DNA from: Bryobacterales bacterium
GTDB taxonomy: Bacteria > Acidobacteriota > Terriglobia > Bryobacterales > Bryobacteraceae
Assembly (NCBI GenBank): GCA_003142185.1
Contig: PLOR01000118.1
Coordinates: 62,001-126,000 of the forward strand
Direction: 5' to 3'
DNA length: 64,000 bases
A program made the position numbers and the translations under genes. Under the pieces are notes generated by a model. The model was given only the letters and a program-made list of their open reading frames with translations, had not been told where the DNA came from and searched no databases. Numbering within the stretch: position 1 is the first letter of the stretch; the number at the start of each line of letters is the position of its first letter. Below are positions 33,730 through 43,642 of the stretch, one piece after another.

Positions 33730-35379
33730 TTAATCGACCGCGATCGTAATGCCGCTCTGGCTCTGCTCGGAGCCGATCCCAATCACCAACAGCAGCGCGG
33801 CTCCCGGCGTCACACTGTCTGGCACCACGGCATTGATCTGCGTCAACCCGGCCACGGCGCCCGGCGCGCCGCCGGCGTAATTGATCTGCGGCGAGGCAAC
33901 CCCGCCAATTGTCACCGTCACGGGCTGCGCCGTCAGCAGCGGCCACTGGCCACCGACCAGTGTTGTAATCCAGCCATCCGTGCTGGCCGGGTTGGTCACG
34001 CCTCCTCCGGTGAGGAAGATCTGCACCACCGAACCGCGCGCCGCCGGCCTGGATTTGCCGTTGAGCGAATTGTCCTGGTTGAGAATGGCGCCGTTGCCCT
34101 GGCCCGTGAAATCCAGCGAAAAGACCGCCGGCGTCGCTGCCTGCACGTTGAGGGTCACCGGTGCGGAGATGGATCCCTGGTATTCGACCGTCATCTGGGT
34201 GGACGGATTGCCCGCTACCTCGTAAGGCACAATCGCGTTTACTTGCCCCGCGCCGGCATACGTGAGCGCAGCGGCAACGTCATCGAAGAATACCTGGGTA
34301 CTACCCAGGCTGGTGGTGAGAGCGGTACCGGCGGAGTTGAGCTGCATTCCCACGCCGGGCGCGGCGGGTCCGAGATTGCTGCCGAAAACGGAGACGATAT
34401 CGCCGGGCGAAACCGGTCCCACGGTGAAACTCGCGCCGCTGGTTACGCCCGTCACCTGCGGCACTGGCAGCGGCGCGGCCTGCTGCGTCACGATGATCGT
34501 CTGCGGGCCAATTTGCAGCATGCCGGTGCGCGCCGCCAATGTGTTGGCCAATACCTGGTACGCCACAAATCCGTTGCCGGACGCGACCGAGATGTTGGTG
34601 ATCTTCATCCAGCTCACGTTGCTGGTTGCGATCCAGGAGCACGTCCCCGCGGTGGTCACCTGAACTGTGCCGGTCCCACCCGCCGAGGTGAGTGTGAGGC
34701 TGGTCGGGCTCACCGTCAGATTGCTATCGGATCCGGACTGGGTGACGGTATACTGCTGCGATCCCGCTACAGCCCCTTGGGGCGTGGCCCAGCCGGCTTC
34801 CACCGTGACGCCGGCGGTACGAGACGAATAGCATGAGTTCGCCGCGATGCTAAAGCTGAACGAGCCATTGCCGGTGCCGGTGGCATAACCCAGGGTGGGG
34901 TCCCCAACCGTAATCCAACTCACGCCGCTGAAGGCGTTCCACACGCAACCCGTTTGCAGCGCCAGGCTCGCTGTGGCGGCCGCGATGCCTGTCGTCATGC
35001 CGGTTCCGCCCAGAGAGAGCGAGCAGACGGCCCCGGCTTCGGTGATCGGCTCGTAATACGTGGTGTAGCCGTCGAGGATCACGATATTGCCGGTGCGGGG
35101 CGCCGCGGTCAGGTTCGCCGCCGCGGCCCAGTTCACGCTGCCGCCGCCGTATCCAGTTCCCGCCGGCCCAGCCGATACAGTGATCCAGGAGGGAGAATCC
35201 GTGCCAAAAACGAACCCACATATAAACGGACTTGGCGTCAGCGTGAGTGTACCGCTGCCACCGGCGGCCGGAACCGTGGGGATCGGATTCGGCGAAAAGG
35301 CCCAGGCGCATTGCTGCGCGGCCAGCGGGTCGGCCAGCGCCGCCAATAGCAATGCCGCAAACGGCAATAAAGGCCTCAT
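33730..35379 (-). CDS. Secreted Ig-like (BACON-type) protein with Solibacter-type C-terminal module
   Basis: 549 residues from ATG 35379; signal peptide about 1-22 (ends PLAAQ). Three beta-sandwich BACON-like modules with the repeated pattern SWITVS, VSWITVGDPTL and VSWMKITNIS (about 60-330). A C-terminal module of TIGR03437 type follows (from GVTSGASF, GDIVSVFGSNLGP to the end): FFDDVAAALTYAG, QVNAIVPYEV, and the final VTIGGV..INYAG..GLTQINAVVP. This module marks Solibacter-type extracellular proteins. Probably binds carbohydrate or cell surfaces. Confidence 0.9.
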   Translation of the reverse strand: MRPLLPFAALLLAALADPLAAQQCAWAFSPNPIPTVPAAGGSGTLTLTPSPFICGFVFGTDSPSWITVSAGPAGTGYGGGSVNWAAAANLTAAPRTGNIVILDGYTTYYEPITEAGAVCSLSLGGTGMTTGIAAATASLALQTGCVWNAFSGVSWITVGDPTLGYATGTGNGSFSFSIAANSCYSSRTAGVTVEAGWATPQGAVAGSQQYTVTQSGSDSNLTVSPTSLTLTSAGGTGTVQVTTAGTCSWIATSNVSWMKITNISVASGNGFVAYQVLANTLAARTGMLQIGPQTIIVTQQAAPLPVPQVTGVTSGASFTVGPVSPGDIVSVFGSNLGPAAPGVGMQLNSAGTALTTSLGSTQVFFDDVAAALTYAGAGQVNAIVPYEVAGNPSTQMTVEYQGSISAPVTLNVQAATPAVFSLDFTGQGNGAILNQDNSLNGKSRPAARGSVVQIFLTGGGVTNPASTDGWITTLVGGQWPLLTAQPVTVTIGGVASPQINYAGGAPGAVAGLTQINAVVPDSVTPGAALLLVIGIGSEQSQSGITIAVD

Positions 35380-35449
35380 CCACACGATTGTAGCGCCCGG
35401 CGGCAGGACTGCTGAACCACCATCGTGATCGAAGGCGCGCACGGGAGAT

Positions 35450-37582
35450 TCACTGCACCGCGATGGTCGCCCCGGGAAAGCTGGAGTAACCGGATAGTTC
35501 ACTGCCGAACGTGACCAGTGGGTACAGGTAAGTCGAGCCATGCGCGGAGGAAGGAACCTGGAAGTTGATCTGCTCCACTCCGCACGCCATGCCCGGCGCG
35601 CTGCCGGCATATTCGGCAGAGACAGTCTCCCCAATTAGCGCCCCGTATGCGCTGATCGTGACGTTTGAGTTGAGGCTTACCGCCGCGAAGGGATTCAAGC
35701 CGCCCGTGGCGCACGGCGGGTCGATCGAGCCGAAGCCTGTGCCCCAAACGCTGACGTACGAACCGGGCGCTGCCGGATTCGATGGACTGTTTACCGTGCC
35801 ATCCTGGTTCGCCGCCGCGGCCTGCGACGAAACTCCTTCCTGCGACCGGAAAATACCGGGAGCTGCGCCGTTCACCGGCACCGTCATCGAACCCACCAGG
35901 GAGCCGTTGTACTGCACCTGGATGGTGGTCGACGCCTTCCCGCTCAGCTCGAACGGCGCCAGAACGTTGACTTGCCGGGACTGCACGTAGAGCAGCGGCG
36001 CGGCCTGGCCGTCGAAGAGGACCACCACCCCTGCCAATTGGAGCGGAGCCTGCCACTGCGCGCCGGCGGGTGTGTACGCCACGCCAGTTTCCGGTCCGAT
36101 GCCGAACCCGGTCAAGCTCAGGAATTCGCCGGGCGCCAGCGAGCCATCCGAGAACATAGTTGCTGCGTGTGTCGGGCTGGGCGACAAACACGCAGGTGCG
36201 GCGAATCCCGAGCCGCCAAACTGAATTTGCGCAACCGTGTCCGCCACGGAGGCGAACGAGCTCGCCTGCAGCAGTATCGACCCGCCGCTCTCCACCGCCA
36301 GAGCCTGCGGAGCCTCCTGATCCCCACCTCCGGCGTAGGTCGCTTCGACCAGCGCTCCCTGCGCATCCAGATGCGCCACGAAAGCGTCCAGCGGTCCGTG
36401 AAAACAAATCTGCGGCGCGGATTGGGTCACCGGGAAGCCGGCCCCGGTGGTCCCGGCCACATATGCCTCGCCCGCGGCGGTTACGGCCAGTGAAGTTGCA
36501 CCCAGGGGGGATCCGTAATTCGGGTTGTCGACGCTCATCACGTAACTCGCGAAGCGGATCGCGCTGGCATCGGGGGCGAGGCTGGCGATGAATCCACCCG
36601 GCGATCCGGTGTTCCAGAGCGGCACGATCGGAGCCATCTGGAAAACGCCCGACGTTGTTGGGAAGTCCAGCGAAGTGGTGATCCCGGCAACGTAAATATT
36701 CCCCGCGGAATCCGTTTGGATGGCGCTGGGTATGTCGAGGCCGCTTCCGCCCAGATAGGTGGAGAACAGGATCCGGCCAATTGGGCTCAGCTTGGTCACG
36801 AATATATTCGGAGCCCCGGCGAGATACGGCTGCACCACGCCGGATGAGACCGGAAAGTCCGGCGACCTGGTCCAGCCGGCCACCAGCAGGTTACCAGCGG
36901 CATCCGGGCGAGCCGCGATGGCCATTTCGCTTTGGCTGCCTGCCAGCGTGACGCTGTAGAGGAAAGCCGATCCTGCGGGGTTGAGTTTGGTGATGTATGC
37001 GTGGCCGGTCTGCGTCTGGCCTGCCACGTAAGCGTTGCCTTGGCTGTCAACCGCGATGCTCAACGCGGTCTGGGCGGTCGAGGGCAAATACGTGACATAA
37101 ATGAAGCGGCTGCCATCGGCGCTGAGCTTCGCCGCGAATGTGGTGCTGGTGGTGCTGGTGGAGATCGCGGCATTCGCGGTGGTTGGAAAAGGCCCTCCGG
37201 TGTTTCCCGCCACAAAAACTTCGCCGGCGGCGTCCACCGCCAGCGCAGTGCCTGCATCGGAGGTGTCCCCTCCCAGCAGGGTCCCGAAAACCAGGTTGCC
37301 ATTAGCGTCGGCTTTGGCGATGTAAGCATCGGGACAAGGAACGGGGACTTCCGGCCCCATGCCAAGGGAGCGCAGACAAGTGCCGCCGCCGGGCTGGGTT
37401 TGAGCCGCTCCGGGAGTCACGCCGTTTCCGTTGCTGGAACCGGTAGCGTATACATTTCCCGCGGCATCGATGAAGGTGGATGAAGCCGAGAACGGCAGCC
37501 CGTGAGTGGTAATGCTGCCGGCGGAGGGTTGGGCGAGGAGACCCGGCGCCAGAAAGAGGACGAGAGCGAGCGGGAAGTACAT
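35450..37582 (-). CDS. Secreted SBBP beta-propeller protein with Solibacter-type C-terminal module
   Basis: 710 residues from ATG 37582, signal peptide about 1-18 (ends GLLAQP). The first 470 residues contain about seven SBBP-type blades (DAAGNVYATGSSN, DAAGEVFVAGNTGG, DSQGNAYVAGQTQ, DSAGNIYVAGITTS, TAAGEAYVAGTTG). The C-terminal TIGR03437-like module includes GEFLSLTGFGIGPETG, VLFDGQAAPLLYVQSRQVNVLAPFE, and a final EQINFQVP. Function unknown; likely extracellular surface protein. Lies 70 bp upstream of the preceding gene, same strand, forming a pair. Confidence 0.9.
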   Translation of the reverse strand: MYFPLALVLFLAPGLLAQPSAGSITTHGLPFSASSTFIDAAGNVYATGSSNGNGVTPGAAQTQPGGGTCLRSLGMGPEVPVPCPDAYIAKADANGNLVFGTLLGGDTSDAGTALAVDAAGEVFVAGNTGGPFPTTANAAISTSTTSTTFAAKLSADGSRFIYVTYLPSTAQTALSIAVDSQGNAYVAGQTQTGHAYITKLNPAGSAFLYSVTLAGSQSEMAIAARPDAAGNLLVAGWTRSPDFPVSSGVVQPYLAGAPNIFVTKLSPIGRILFSTYLGGSGLDIPSAIQTDSAGNIYVAGITTSLDFPTTSGVFQMAPIVPLWNTGSPGGFIASLAPDASAIRFASYVMSVDNPNYGSPLGATSLAVTAAGEAYVAGTTGAGFPVTQSAPQICFHGPLDAFVAHLDAQGALVEATYAGGGDQEAPQALAVESGGSILLQASSFASVADTVAQIQFGGSGFAAPACLSPSPTHAATMFSDGSLAPGEFLSLTGFGIGPETGVAYTPAGAQWQAPLQLAGVVVLFDGQAAPLLYVQSRQVNVLAPFELSGKASTTIQVQYNGSLVGSMTVPVNGAAPGIFRSQEGVSSQAAAANQDGTVNSPSNPAAPGSYVSVWGTGFGSIDPPCATGGLNPFAAVSLNSNVTISAYGALIGETVSAEYAGSAPGMACGVEQINFQVPSSAHGSTYLYPLVTFGSELSGYSSFPGATIAVQ

Positions 37583-37655
37583 CGAACTGATTCCATGGGG
37601 GCCTCCGGTACTCCGAGCAAGGGAAGAGCACGCCGCTTTCCACTTGGGAGCCGAG

Positions 37656-38375
37656 TCAGGCTGATTGCAGCGCCCGGCGACAAGCTTCGAGGATGTTCGC
37701 CGCGCCGGGCGTATCGCCATGCACGCAGATGGTCTCGACCCCGCCTTCGCTGACGAGACGCACGGCCTGCGCCGCCGCCTCGGCCGGATCGGTAATCAGG
37801 GCGTCGGGAAGCTGGCGCGAGCGCAGCGTCCCGTCGGCCTCATAACGCCGGTCCGCGAAACCCTCCGCCGCCACGCGCAATCCCATCCCGCGCCACACCT
37901 CGAGCATGGGCGAGCCGGCCAGCCCGAACAGCGTGGGGCAGGCGCTTCCGCCTGCCAGCCCGTCACTCGCATGCGGATTCCATTGCCGCACCGCCGCGCC
38001 AATCGCGCGCGCCACCGCGTGGTTGCGCACCGCGACGTTATACAGCGCGCCGTGCGGTTTGACGTGGACGATGGTTGCGCCCAGCCCCGCTGCCACCGCC
38101 TCCAGCCGGCCGATCTGCCACGCCACGGTGTCCTCGATCTCGTCTTCGCTCATGGCGATTTCAACGCGGCCGAAGTTGGCGCGGTCGGGATAACCGGGAT
38201 GCGCTCCGATGTTCACCCCGCGCTCGAGCGCCAGCCGAATGGTGCGTTCCATGGTGCCTTCATCGCCGGCGTGGCCGCCGCAAGCGATGTTAGCGGAGGT
38301 GACATGCTCCATCAGGCGCGCTTCGAGCGCCGCGTCATCGAGTTCCCCCAGGTCGCAATTGAGATCGAATGTCAC
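37656..38375 (-). CDS. pxpA: 5-oxoprolinase subunit A (LamB/YcsF family)
   Basis: 239 residues from GTG 38375, which overlaps the pxpC stop as GTGA. PxpA acts with PxpBC in ATP-dependent ring opening of 5-oxoproline to glutamate. Family signatures DLNCDLGE, SANIACGGHAGD, GAHPGYPDR and HVKPHGALYN are present. Between the NP of RQWNPHAS and LFGLAGS, about 11-12 residues (SDGLAGGSACPT) have no match in E. coli PxpA and are encoded by a PAL-A repeat read in frame. Confidence 0.93.
   Translation of the reverse strand: MTFDLNCDLGELDDAALEARLMEHVTSANIACGGHAGDEGTMERTIRLALERGVNIGAHPGYPDRANFGRVEIAMSEDEIEDTVAWQIGRLEAVAAGLGATIVHVKPHGALYNVAVRNHAVARAIGAAVRQWNPHASDGLAGGSACPTLFGLAGSPMLEVWRGMGLRVAAEGFADRRYEADGTLRSRQLPDALITDPAEAAAQAVRLVSEGGVETICVHGDTPGAANILEACRRALQSA
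37933..37957. repeat. PAL-A palindrome inside pxpA
   Basis: gtggg then gcaggcgcttccgcctgcca. Inserted within the coding frame, it contributes roughly LAGGSACPT to the protein and leaves the frame open. Confidence 0.88.
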
Positions 38376-39253
38376 AGGGAATACAACCACTCTTCGACCG
38401 CGCGCAGAGCGGCGAGCGCCTGTTCGATGGTAACGGAATCGAACGCGGTCCGCTCTCGCGGCCGCAACTGGCCGAGGCGCCAGAAATCGGCGGAAATCAC
38501 ATTGGCCGGCTTGGGATAGCCGCCGGTGGTCTGGTGCTCGACGAACAGAATGATGGGCTGGCCGCCAGGTGGAACCTGCACCGCGCCCAACGTCACGCCC
38601 TCGGTAAGCATGTGGCCGGCGGGGCTGGGGATCGCCTCACCGAGCAGCCGCAACCCCATGCGATTGGATTCCTCGCTCACCGTCCAGGCGCGGCGGTAGA
38701 GTTCCTCGCCGAACCACTCCGCCTGCGGCCCGCGCGTGACGCGCAGCGCTCCGCTGCGCGGAAAGGGTGGGGGCCCGGCTGCGCGGCGCGGCTGGCGCAC
38801 TTCCGTGTCGCCAACCGGCAGAACATCGCCCGTGCGCAGGGCGCGCCCACCCACGCCGGTTGCCATATGCGTGGAGGCACTGCCCATCACGCGCGGCACG
38901 GCCAGGCCGCCGCGCACGCAGAGGTAGCAGCGCGCGCCGGAGTGCGTGGGCCCGCAGCGGATCACGCCACCGGCTTTCACTTCGAGCGGCGTCCAGAGCG
39001 GCAGCCCGGCGCCGAAATCCGATCCGGCCAGCGCGATGAGAGCATCGTTTTCGAATTCGAATGCACCGCCGACCAGGGTCATCTCCAGGGCGGCCGCGTT
39101 TTCCGCGTTGCCCACCAGCAGATTGCCGGCGCGCAGCGCCAGCGGATCGGCCGCACCCGATGCCGAAACGCCGAAGTGCGCCCAACCGAAGCGCCCCAGG
39201 TCCTGCACGGTGGTCTGCGCGCCGGCTTCGAGTACGCGGATCCGGTTCAACAT
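38372..39253 (-). CDS. pxpC: 5-oxoprolinase subunit C (biotin-dependent carboxyltransferase-like, AHS2)
   Basis: 293 residues from ATG 39253. Family features are [55 protein letters not shown] and [13 protein letters not shown]. Works as the AHS2 subunit of the 5-oxoprolinase complex, coupled with PxpB. The start overlaps the pxpB stop by 7 bp and the end overlaps pxpA by 4 bp. Confidence 0.93.
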   Translation of the reverse strand: MLNRIRVLEAGAQTTVQDLGRFGWAHFGVSASGAADPLALRAGNLLVGNAENAAALEMTLVGGAFEFENDALIALAGSDFGAGLPLWTPLEVKAGGVIRCGPTHSGARCYLCVRGGLAVPRVMGSASTHMATGVGGRALRTGDVLPVGDTEVRQPRRAAGPPPFPRSGALRVTRGPQAEWFGEELYRRAWTVSEESNRMGLRLLGEAIPSPAGHMLTEGVTLGAVQVPPGGQPIILFVEHQTTGGYPKPANVISADFWRLGQLRPRERTAFDSVTIEQALAALRAVEEWLYSL

Positions 39254-39894
39254 TCGCCCTCCTCGATAGGCACGAAGCGGACCTGGTCGCCCATACGCAG
39301 AAGCGGCGGTGGCTCGCCGGCCGGATCGAAAAGACGGAGCGCCGTGCGGCCGATCACCCGCCATCCGCCGGGCGATGCCAGCGGATACACTCCCGCCTGG
39401 CTGCCGGCGATCGCCACGCTGCCCGCCGCGACGTGCCGGCGCGGCGCCGCCAGGCGCGGCGTGGCGAGCTCTGCCGGCAGGCCGGCCAGATACGGGAAAC
39501 AGGTCGAGAAGCCGACGAACGAAACCACGTATTCCGCGCTCGAGTGCAGTTCGACCACGCGGCGCGGCGTGAGATCGTGATGGCGCGCCACGTCGTCGAG
39601 ATCGGGGCCGTCCGCGCCGCCGTAGCGCACCGGAATCTCCACCAGCCGGGAAGCTGGCAATTCCTCCTCCGGCGCATCCAACGACAACCGTACCAGGCTT
39701 TCGATTTCCGCGTGAGAGTGAAGCCGCGGGTCGAATTCCACCAACACCGACGCGAAGGCAGGATGCAAATTCGAGATGCCGCGCGCGCCCTCGAGCGCCG
39801 CAGTCAGCCTCCGCACCGCGCGGTGTGCCTGCGGAGAAATCTCTTCGCCAAAGCCGACCAGCAGAGACCGGTCGCTCGATGCGCGTATCTGCAC
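39247..39894 (-). CDS. pxpB: 5-oxoprolinase subunit B (KipI/AHS1 family)
   Basis: 215 residues from GTG 39894 (an ATG at 39924 lies in the PAL-E element and is less likely). Signatures are [59 protein letters not shown] and the ending [15 protein letters not shown]. Forms the PxpBC complex. First gene of the pxpBCA operon, 134 bp after nadB, with an inverted PAL-E pair between. Confidence 0.93.
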   Translation of the reverse strand: MQIRASSDRSLLVGFGEEISPQAHRAVRRLTAALEGARGISNLHPAFASVLVEFDPRLHSHAEIESLVRLSLDAPEEELPASRLVEIPVRYGGADGPDLDDVARHHDLTPRRVVELHSSAEYVVSFVGFSTCFPYLAGLPAELATPRLAAPRRHVAAGSVAIAGSQAGVYPLASPGGWRVIGRTALRLFDPAGEPPPLLRMGDQVRFVPIEEGEC

Positions 39895-39914
39895 GTCAAG
39901 AGGATAGTAACACT

Positions 39915-40023
39915 GGTAGGGCATGCTTTAGCTTGCCCACAACAGGGAGTTGAGCGACGGCACCAGCACGGCCAAGCAACGATGGATTTGGAAAGCAAAA
40001 GGCAAGCTAAAGCATGCCCCACC
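39915..40023. repeat. Inverted pair of PAL-E
   Basis: Left copy 39915-39938 (ggtag then ggcatgctttagcttgccc) and right copy 40001-40023 (ggcaagctaaagcatgcccc then acc) in opposite orientation, enclosing about 62 bp. No ORF inside. Fills the nadB-pxpB gap. Confidence 0.88.
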
Positions 40024-40028
40024 AATCC

Positions 40029-41597
40029 TCAATTGATGCGGTAATGGCAGCCGCGGCTTTCGCGGCATTGTTCAGCGGCTTCGAGGATGAGAAACGCTGT
40101 GAGGATGCCGTTGCGCAGGCCGATGATGGAATCGCTGACCTCGCACTTCTCGTAGAAGCGCGCGATCTCGAGGTCGAGTTCGCGCAAAATCCGCATGGCC
40201 CGGTTCAGACGCCGCTCGCTGCGGATCAGGCCGACATAATTCCACATGGTGTGCTGGATGGTCAGCCAATCCTGGGTGATGAGGGCAGGGTCCGCCGGCT
40301 CGTGTTCGTACCGCCAGTCGGCCACTTTGGGAAAGTAGTAATCGTCGCCGCGCGCGATTGGCTCGGCGGCGTGCGCTCCGGCCCGCGTTCCCCAAACCAG
40401 GCATTCGAGCAGCGACGTGCTGGCCAGGCGATTGGCGCCGTGCAGTCCGGTGCAGGCCACTTCGCCCGCCGCGCGCAGCCGGTGCACCGTGGTTCGGCCG
40501 CAATCGTCGGTGGCAATGCCGCCGCAGCTATAGTGCGCCGCGGGAACCACCGGGATGGGCTCGCGCGTGAGGTCGATGCCGCGCTCGATGCACACCGCGT
40601 AGATTCCGGGAAAACGCTCGCGAAGCTGGTCGGCGGGCTTGTGAGTGATGTCCAGGTAAACGCAAGGCTCGCCCGATTCCAACATGGTCTGGTAAATGGC
40701 GCGCGCGGCGATGTCGCGCGGCGCGAGCGACCCGTCGGGATGGAACTTGTGCATGAATTCCTTCCCGTGACGATCCACCAGCCGACCTCCCTCTCCGCGC
40801 ACCGTTTCGGAAATCAGGAAGCAGCCATCCGGCGCCAGCAACGCGGTCGGGTGGAATTGGACGTACTGCATGTTGATGCAGCGGGCGCCAGCCCGGTAGG
40901 CCATCGCAATGCCATCGCCGCGCGCCCCGGGGGGATTCGTCGTGTGCAGGAAGACGCTGCCCAGACCGCCGGTGGCAAGAATGGTTTCCTTGGCCAGCAG
41001 CGAGAAGATCTTCTCTGTCGTCCGGTCGAGCACGTATGCGCCGATGCAGGTCAGCAGGCGATAGACGTCGGTGGGCTCGAGCGAGTGGTGCGAGACGGTT
41101 AGCAAGTCCACCGCGGTCGCATGCGAAATCACCGTCACGTTCGGGTGCGAGCGGACCCGTTCCAGGAACGCCCGCTCGATCGCGGAGCCGGTTTGATCTT
41201 TGTGGTGAATGATGCGCGATAGAGAGTGGCCCGCCTCGCGGGTCAGGTCAAGGTCTGTGGGATTTTCCGCGGAGGGGTCGAAAGGAACGCCAAGTTCGTC
41301 AATCAGGATCTCCTTCACCAGGCGCGGGCCCTCGCGGCTCAACAGCCGGGCGGCTTCGGGTGAGCTCAGGCCGCCACCCACCGAGAGGATATCGGCCACC
41401 AGTTGTTCCGGGGATTCGCCTGGTGCGCGATAGATGATTCCGCCCTGCGCGCGATCCGTATTGCTTTCGACGGGGTTCGCGGCGCGCGTCAACAGAGCGA
41501 CCTGACAGCCCCGCTTGGCGGCTTCCCAGGCGGCTGCGAGGCCTCCCAGGCCGCTGCCGATGACGAGAACGTCGGTCTGTAACGTGTCCTCGATCAC
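40029..41597 (-). CDS. nadB: L-aspartate oxidase
   Basis: 522 residues. FAD-dependent oxidation of L-aspartate to iminoaspartate, first step of de novo NAD synthesis. FAD motif GSGLGGLAAAWEAAKRG near the start, RHGKEFMHKFHPDGSLAPRDI catalytic region, and AAHYSCGG. The C-terminal helical domain is seen (NYVGLIRSERRLNRA). Start ATG 41597 overlaps nadC by 4 bp. Same operon as nadC. Confidence 0.96.
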   Translation of the reverse strand: MIEDTLQTDVLVIGSGLGGLAAAWEAAKRGCQVALLTRAANPVESNTDRAQGGIIYRAPGESPEQLVADILSVGGGLSSPEAARLLSREGPRLVKEILIDELGVPFDPSAENPTDLDLTREAGHSLSRIIHHKDQTGSAIERAFLERVRSHPNVTVISHATAVDLLTVSHHSLEPTDVYRLLTCIGAYVLDRTTEKIFSLLAKETILATGGLGSVFLHTTNPPGARGDGIAMAYRAGARCINMQYVQFHPTALLAPDGCFLISETVRGEGGRLVDRHGKEFMHKFHPDGSLAPRDIAARAIYQTMLESGEPCVYLDITHKPADQLRERFPGIYAVCIERGIDLTREPIPVVPAAHYSCGGIATDDCGRTTVHRLRAAGEVACTGLHGANRLASTSLLECLVWGTRAGAHAAEPIARGDDYYFPKVADWRYEHEPADPALITQDWLTIQHTMWNYVGLIRSERRLNRAMRILRELDLEIARFYEKCEVSDSIIGLRNGILTAFLILEAAEQCRESRGCHYRIN

Positions 41598-42457
41598 TGG
41601 GGTTCAATCTCGAAGCTCAAGTCCACCGCCGGGGCGGAGTGCGTCAGCGCGCCGACCGAAATCCAGTCCACGCCCGCCTCCGCGAATTCCCTCACATTCC
41701 CTAGCGTAATTCCGCCGGAGGCCTCGATGCGAATTCTGCGCGAGTCTTCCGCGCGTCTCACCCTTTCCACCGCCTGGCGCACCAGCGCGGGACTCATGTT
41801 ATCGAGCAGGATGACATCCGGGCCGTGCTCGAGCGCCTCGTGCAACTCGTCGAAATTCGTCACTTCGATTTCGATCCACGCGGCGCGGTCCTTGGCAGGC
41901 TGCGCCGCGTGTAGCGCCTGGGAAACTCCGCCCGCCAGCCGTATGTGATTCTCCTTAATGAGAACCGCTTCCGCCAGATCCTTGCGGTGATTGCGGCCTC
42001 CGCCGACGCGGACCGCATGTTTTTCCAGCGCGCGAAGTCCCGGCGTGGTCTTCCGTGTGTCCAGGATTTGGGCGCCCGTGCCCGCCACCTCGCGCACAAA
42101 GCGGCGCGTGAGTGTGGCGACACCGGAGAGCCGCTGGAGCAAGTTCAGGGCCACGCGTTCTCCGGAAAGCAACGCGCGCGCCAGGCCGCGCACCCGTGCC
42201 GGACTCTCGCCCGGGCAGAGTTCCTCCCCGTCTTTGCGCGCGATCTCCGCCGTCGCCGAGGGGTCCAGCAGCCGGAAGACCTCGAGGAACGGATCGAGGC
42301 CGGCCAGCACCAGCGGGGCCTTGGCGATCAGTTCCCCGCGGGCGCGCAGCCCGGCGGGCACAACCGTTTCGGTTGTAATATCCCCATCTCCCAAATCTTC
42401 CTTGAGGAATCCGCGCAAGAGCTCGCGGTAACTGGAGGGGTCAAGAGATTCAGACAT
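41594..42457 (-). CDS. nadC: Nicotinate-nucleotide pyrophosphorylase (quinolinate phosphoribosyltransferase)
   Basis: 287 residues. Converts quinolinate and PRPP to nicotinate mononucleotide. Conserved DTRKTTPGLRALEKHAVRVGGG motif with the basic residues that bind the substrates, KENHI and the barrel end EASGGI. Overlaps nadB by 4 bp. The nadA gene lies upstream, separated by an inverted PAL-A pair. Confidence 0.97.
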   Translation of the reverse strand: MSESLDPSSYRELLRGFLKEDLGDGDITTETVVPAGLRARGELIAKAPLVLAGLDPFLEVFRLLDPSATAEIARKDGEELCPGESPARVRGLARALLSGERVALNLLQRLSGVATLTRRFVREVAGTGAQILDTRKTTPGLRALEKHAVRVGGGRNHRKDLAEAVLIKENHIRLAGGVSQALHAAQPAKDRAAWIEIEVTNFDELHEALEHGPDVILLDNMSPALVRQAVERVRRAEDSRRIRIEASGGITLGNVREFAEAGVDWISVGALTHSAPAVDLSFEIEPQ

Positions 42458-42461
42458 GATA

Positions 42462-42549
42462 AGTGGGGCAGGCGCTGCTTTCGCCTGCCAACCCGGCTAT
42501 CGTCGAAGCAACTTGGCAGTTGGCGGGCGAAAGCGCCTACTCCACCACT
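42462..42549. repeat. Inverted pair of PAL-A
   Basis: Left copy 42462-42490 (agtggggcaggcgct, gcgtcgcctgcca-type right half) and right copy about 42520-42549 in opposite orientation (ggcgggcgaaagcgccta then ctccaccact). The outer ends pair and enclose about 29 bp. Separates nadA from nadC. Confidence 0.82.
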
Positions 42550-43530
42550 CTAGCTCATCTCCAACATGCGCTGGATGGGGCGCAGGGCACGCTGACGCAA
42601 GTCTTCGTCCAAGGTGATTTCCGGCGTGCGATCCCTCATCGAACGGTAAAGCTTCTCCATCGAGTTGAGTTTCATGTGCGGGCATTCGCTGCACGCGCCG
42701 CCCTCGCCCCATTGGCAGCCACCCTCGGTGGGAGCCGCAATGAACTTCTTCTCCGGGCAAGCCTTCTCCATCTGATGGAGGATGCCGCTTTCGGTGGCGA
42801 CGATAAACTCGGCCGCCGAACTCTCGCGGGCGGTGGTGAGAATTCCGGTTGTCGAGCCGATGTAATCGGCGTGGCGCAGCACGGCTTCCCGGCACTCGGG
42901 ATGCGCCAGGACTCTTGCCTGCGGGTGCTGCTCCTTCAGTTCCAGCAGCTTGCGCTCGGAAAACTGTTCGTGGACCATGCAGCTCCCCGGCCAAAGCCGC
43001 ATTTCCCGTCCCGTGTTCCTGATGAGGAAGCGGCCCAAATGCTGGTCGGGCGCGAACAGGATAGGCTGCTCCGGCGGAATCTGCCGGATGATTTTCTCCG
43101 CGTTGCTGGACGTGCAGATGATATCGCTAAGCGCCTTGACCTCGGCGCTGCAGTTGATATAGGTGATCGCCACGTGATCGGGATAGCGCGCGCGAAACGT
43201 CCGGAACTCGTCCGCCGGACAGCCATCGGCCAGCGAACAACCCGCCGCCAGGTCGGGGAGCAGGACCAGCTTGCCTGGGTTGAGGATCTTAGCGGTCTCC
43301 GCCATGAACAGCACACCGCAGAAAACGATCGCGTCGGCGGAGGCAGCCGCGGCTTTCTGAGACAGTTGCAGGCTGTCCCCGACAAAATCAGCCACGTCCT
43401 GGATTGCCGGTTCCTGGTAGAAGTGCGCCAGGATGACGGCATTCATTTCGCGCTTGAGCCGCAAGATCTCCGTTGCGAGATCGACGTGCGCCTGGGGCTG
43501 GCGGTTCTCGGTTTGTGGCGTAGCTGTCAC
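42550..43530 (-). CDS. nadA: Quinolinate synthase A
   Basis: 326 residues from GTG 43530. The ATG at 43608 that would lengthen the protein lies in a PAL-F element, so I reject it. Condenses iminoaspartate with DHAP to quinolinate. Three cysteines for the [4Fe-4S] cluster are in [16 protein letters not shown] and [20 protein letters not shown] and the [13 protein letters not shown] region are typical. It makes the substrate for NadC. Confidence 0.95.
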   Translation of the reverse strand: MTATPQTENRQPQAHVDLATEILRLKREMNAVILAHFYQEPAIQDVADFVGDSLQLSQKAAAASADAIVFCGVLFMAETAKILNPGKLVLLPDLAAGCSLADGCPADEFRTFRARYPDHVAITYINCSAEVKALSDIICTSSNAEKIIRQIPPEQPILFAPDQHLGRFLIRNTGREMRLWPGSCMVHEQFSERKLLELKEQHPQARVLAHPECREAVLRHADYIGSTTGILTTARESSAAEFIVATESGILHQMEKACPEKKFIAAPTEGGCQWGEGGACSECPHMKLNSMEKLYRSMRDRTPEITLDEDLRQRALRPIQRMLEMS

Positions 43531-43580
43531 AGGCCCATCTACGCATACTTGCGGAGCGAAAAGCAACCTGGGAAAGAAGG

Positions 43581-43613
43581 ATGGCCACGGATGAACAGGG
43601 ATAAACACGAATA
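43581..43613. repeat. PAL-F half element
   Basis: tggccacggatgaacagg then gataaacacga. Corresponds to the left half of the paired PAL-F at 61174-61240. Confidence 0.7.
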
Positions 43614-43642
43614 GGATTCTTGGGTTTTATCGGCGTTCCACC

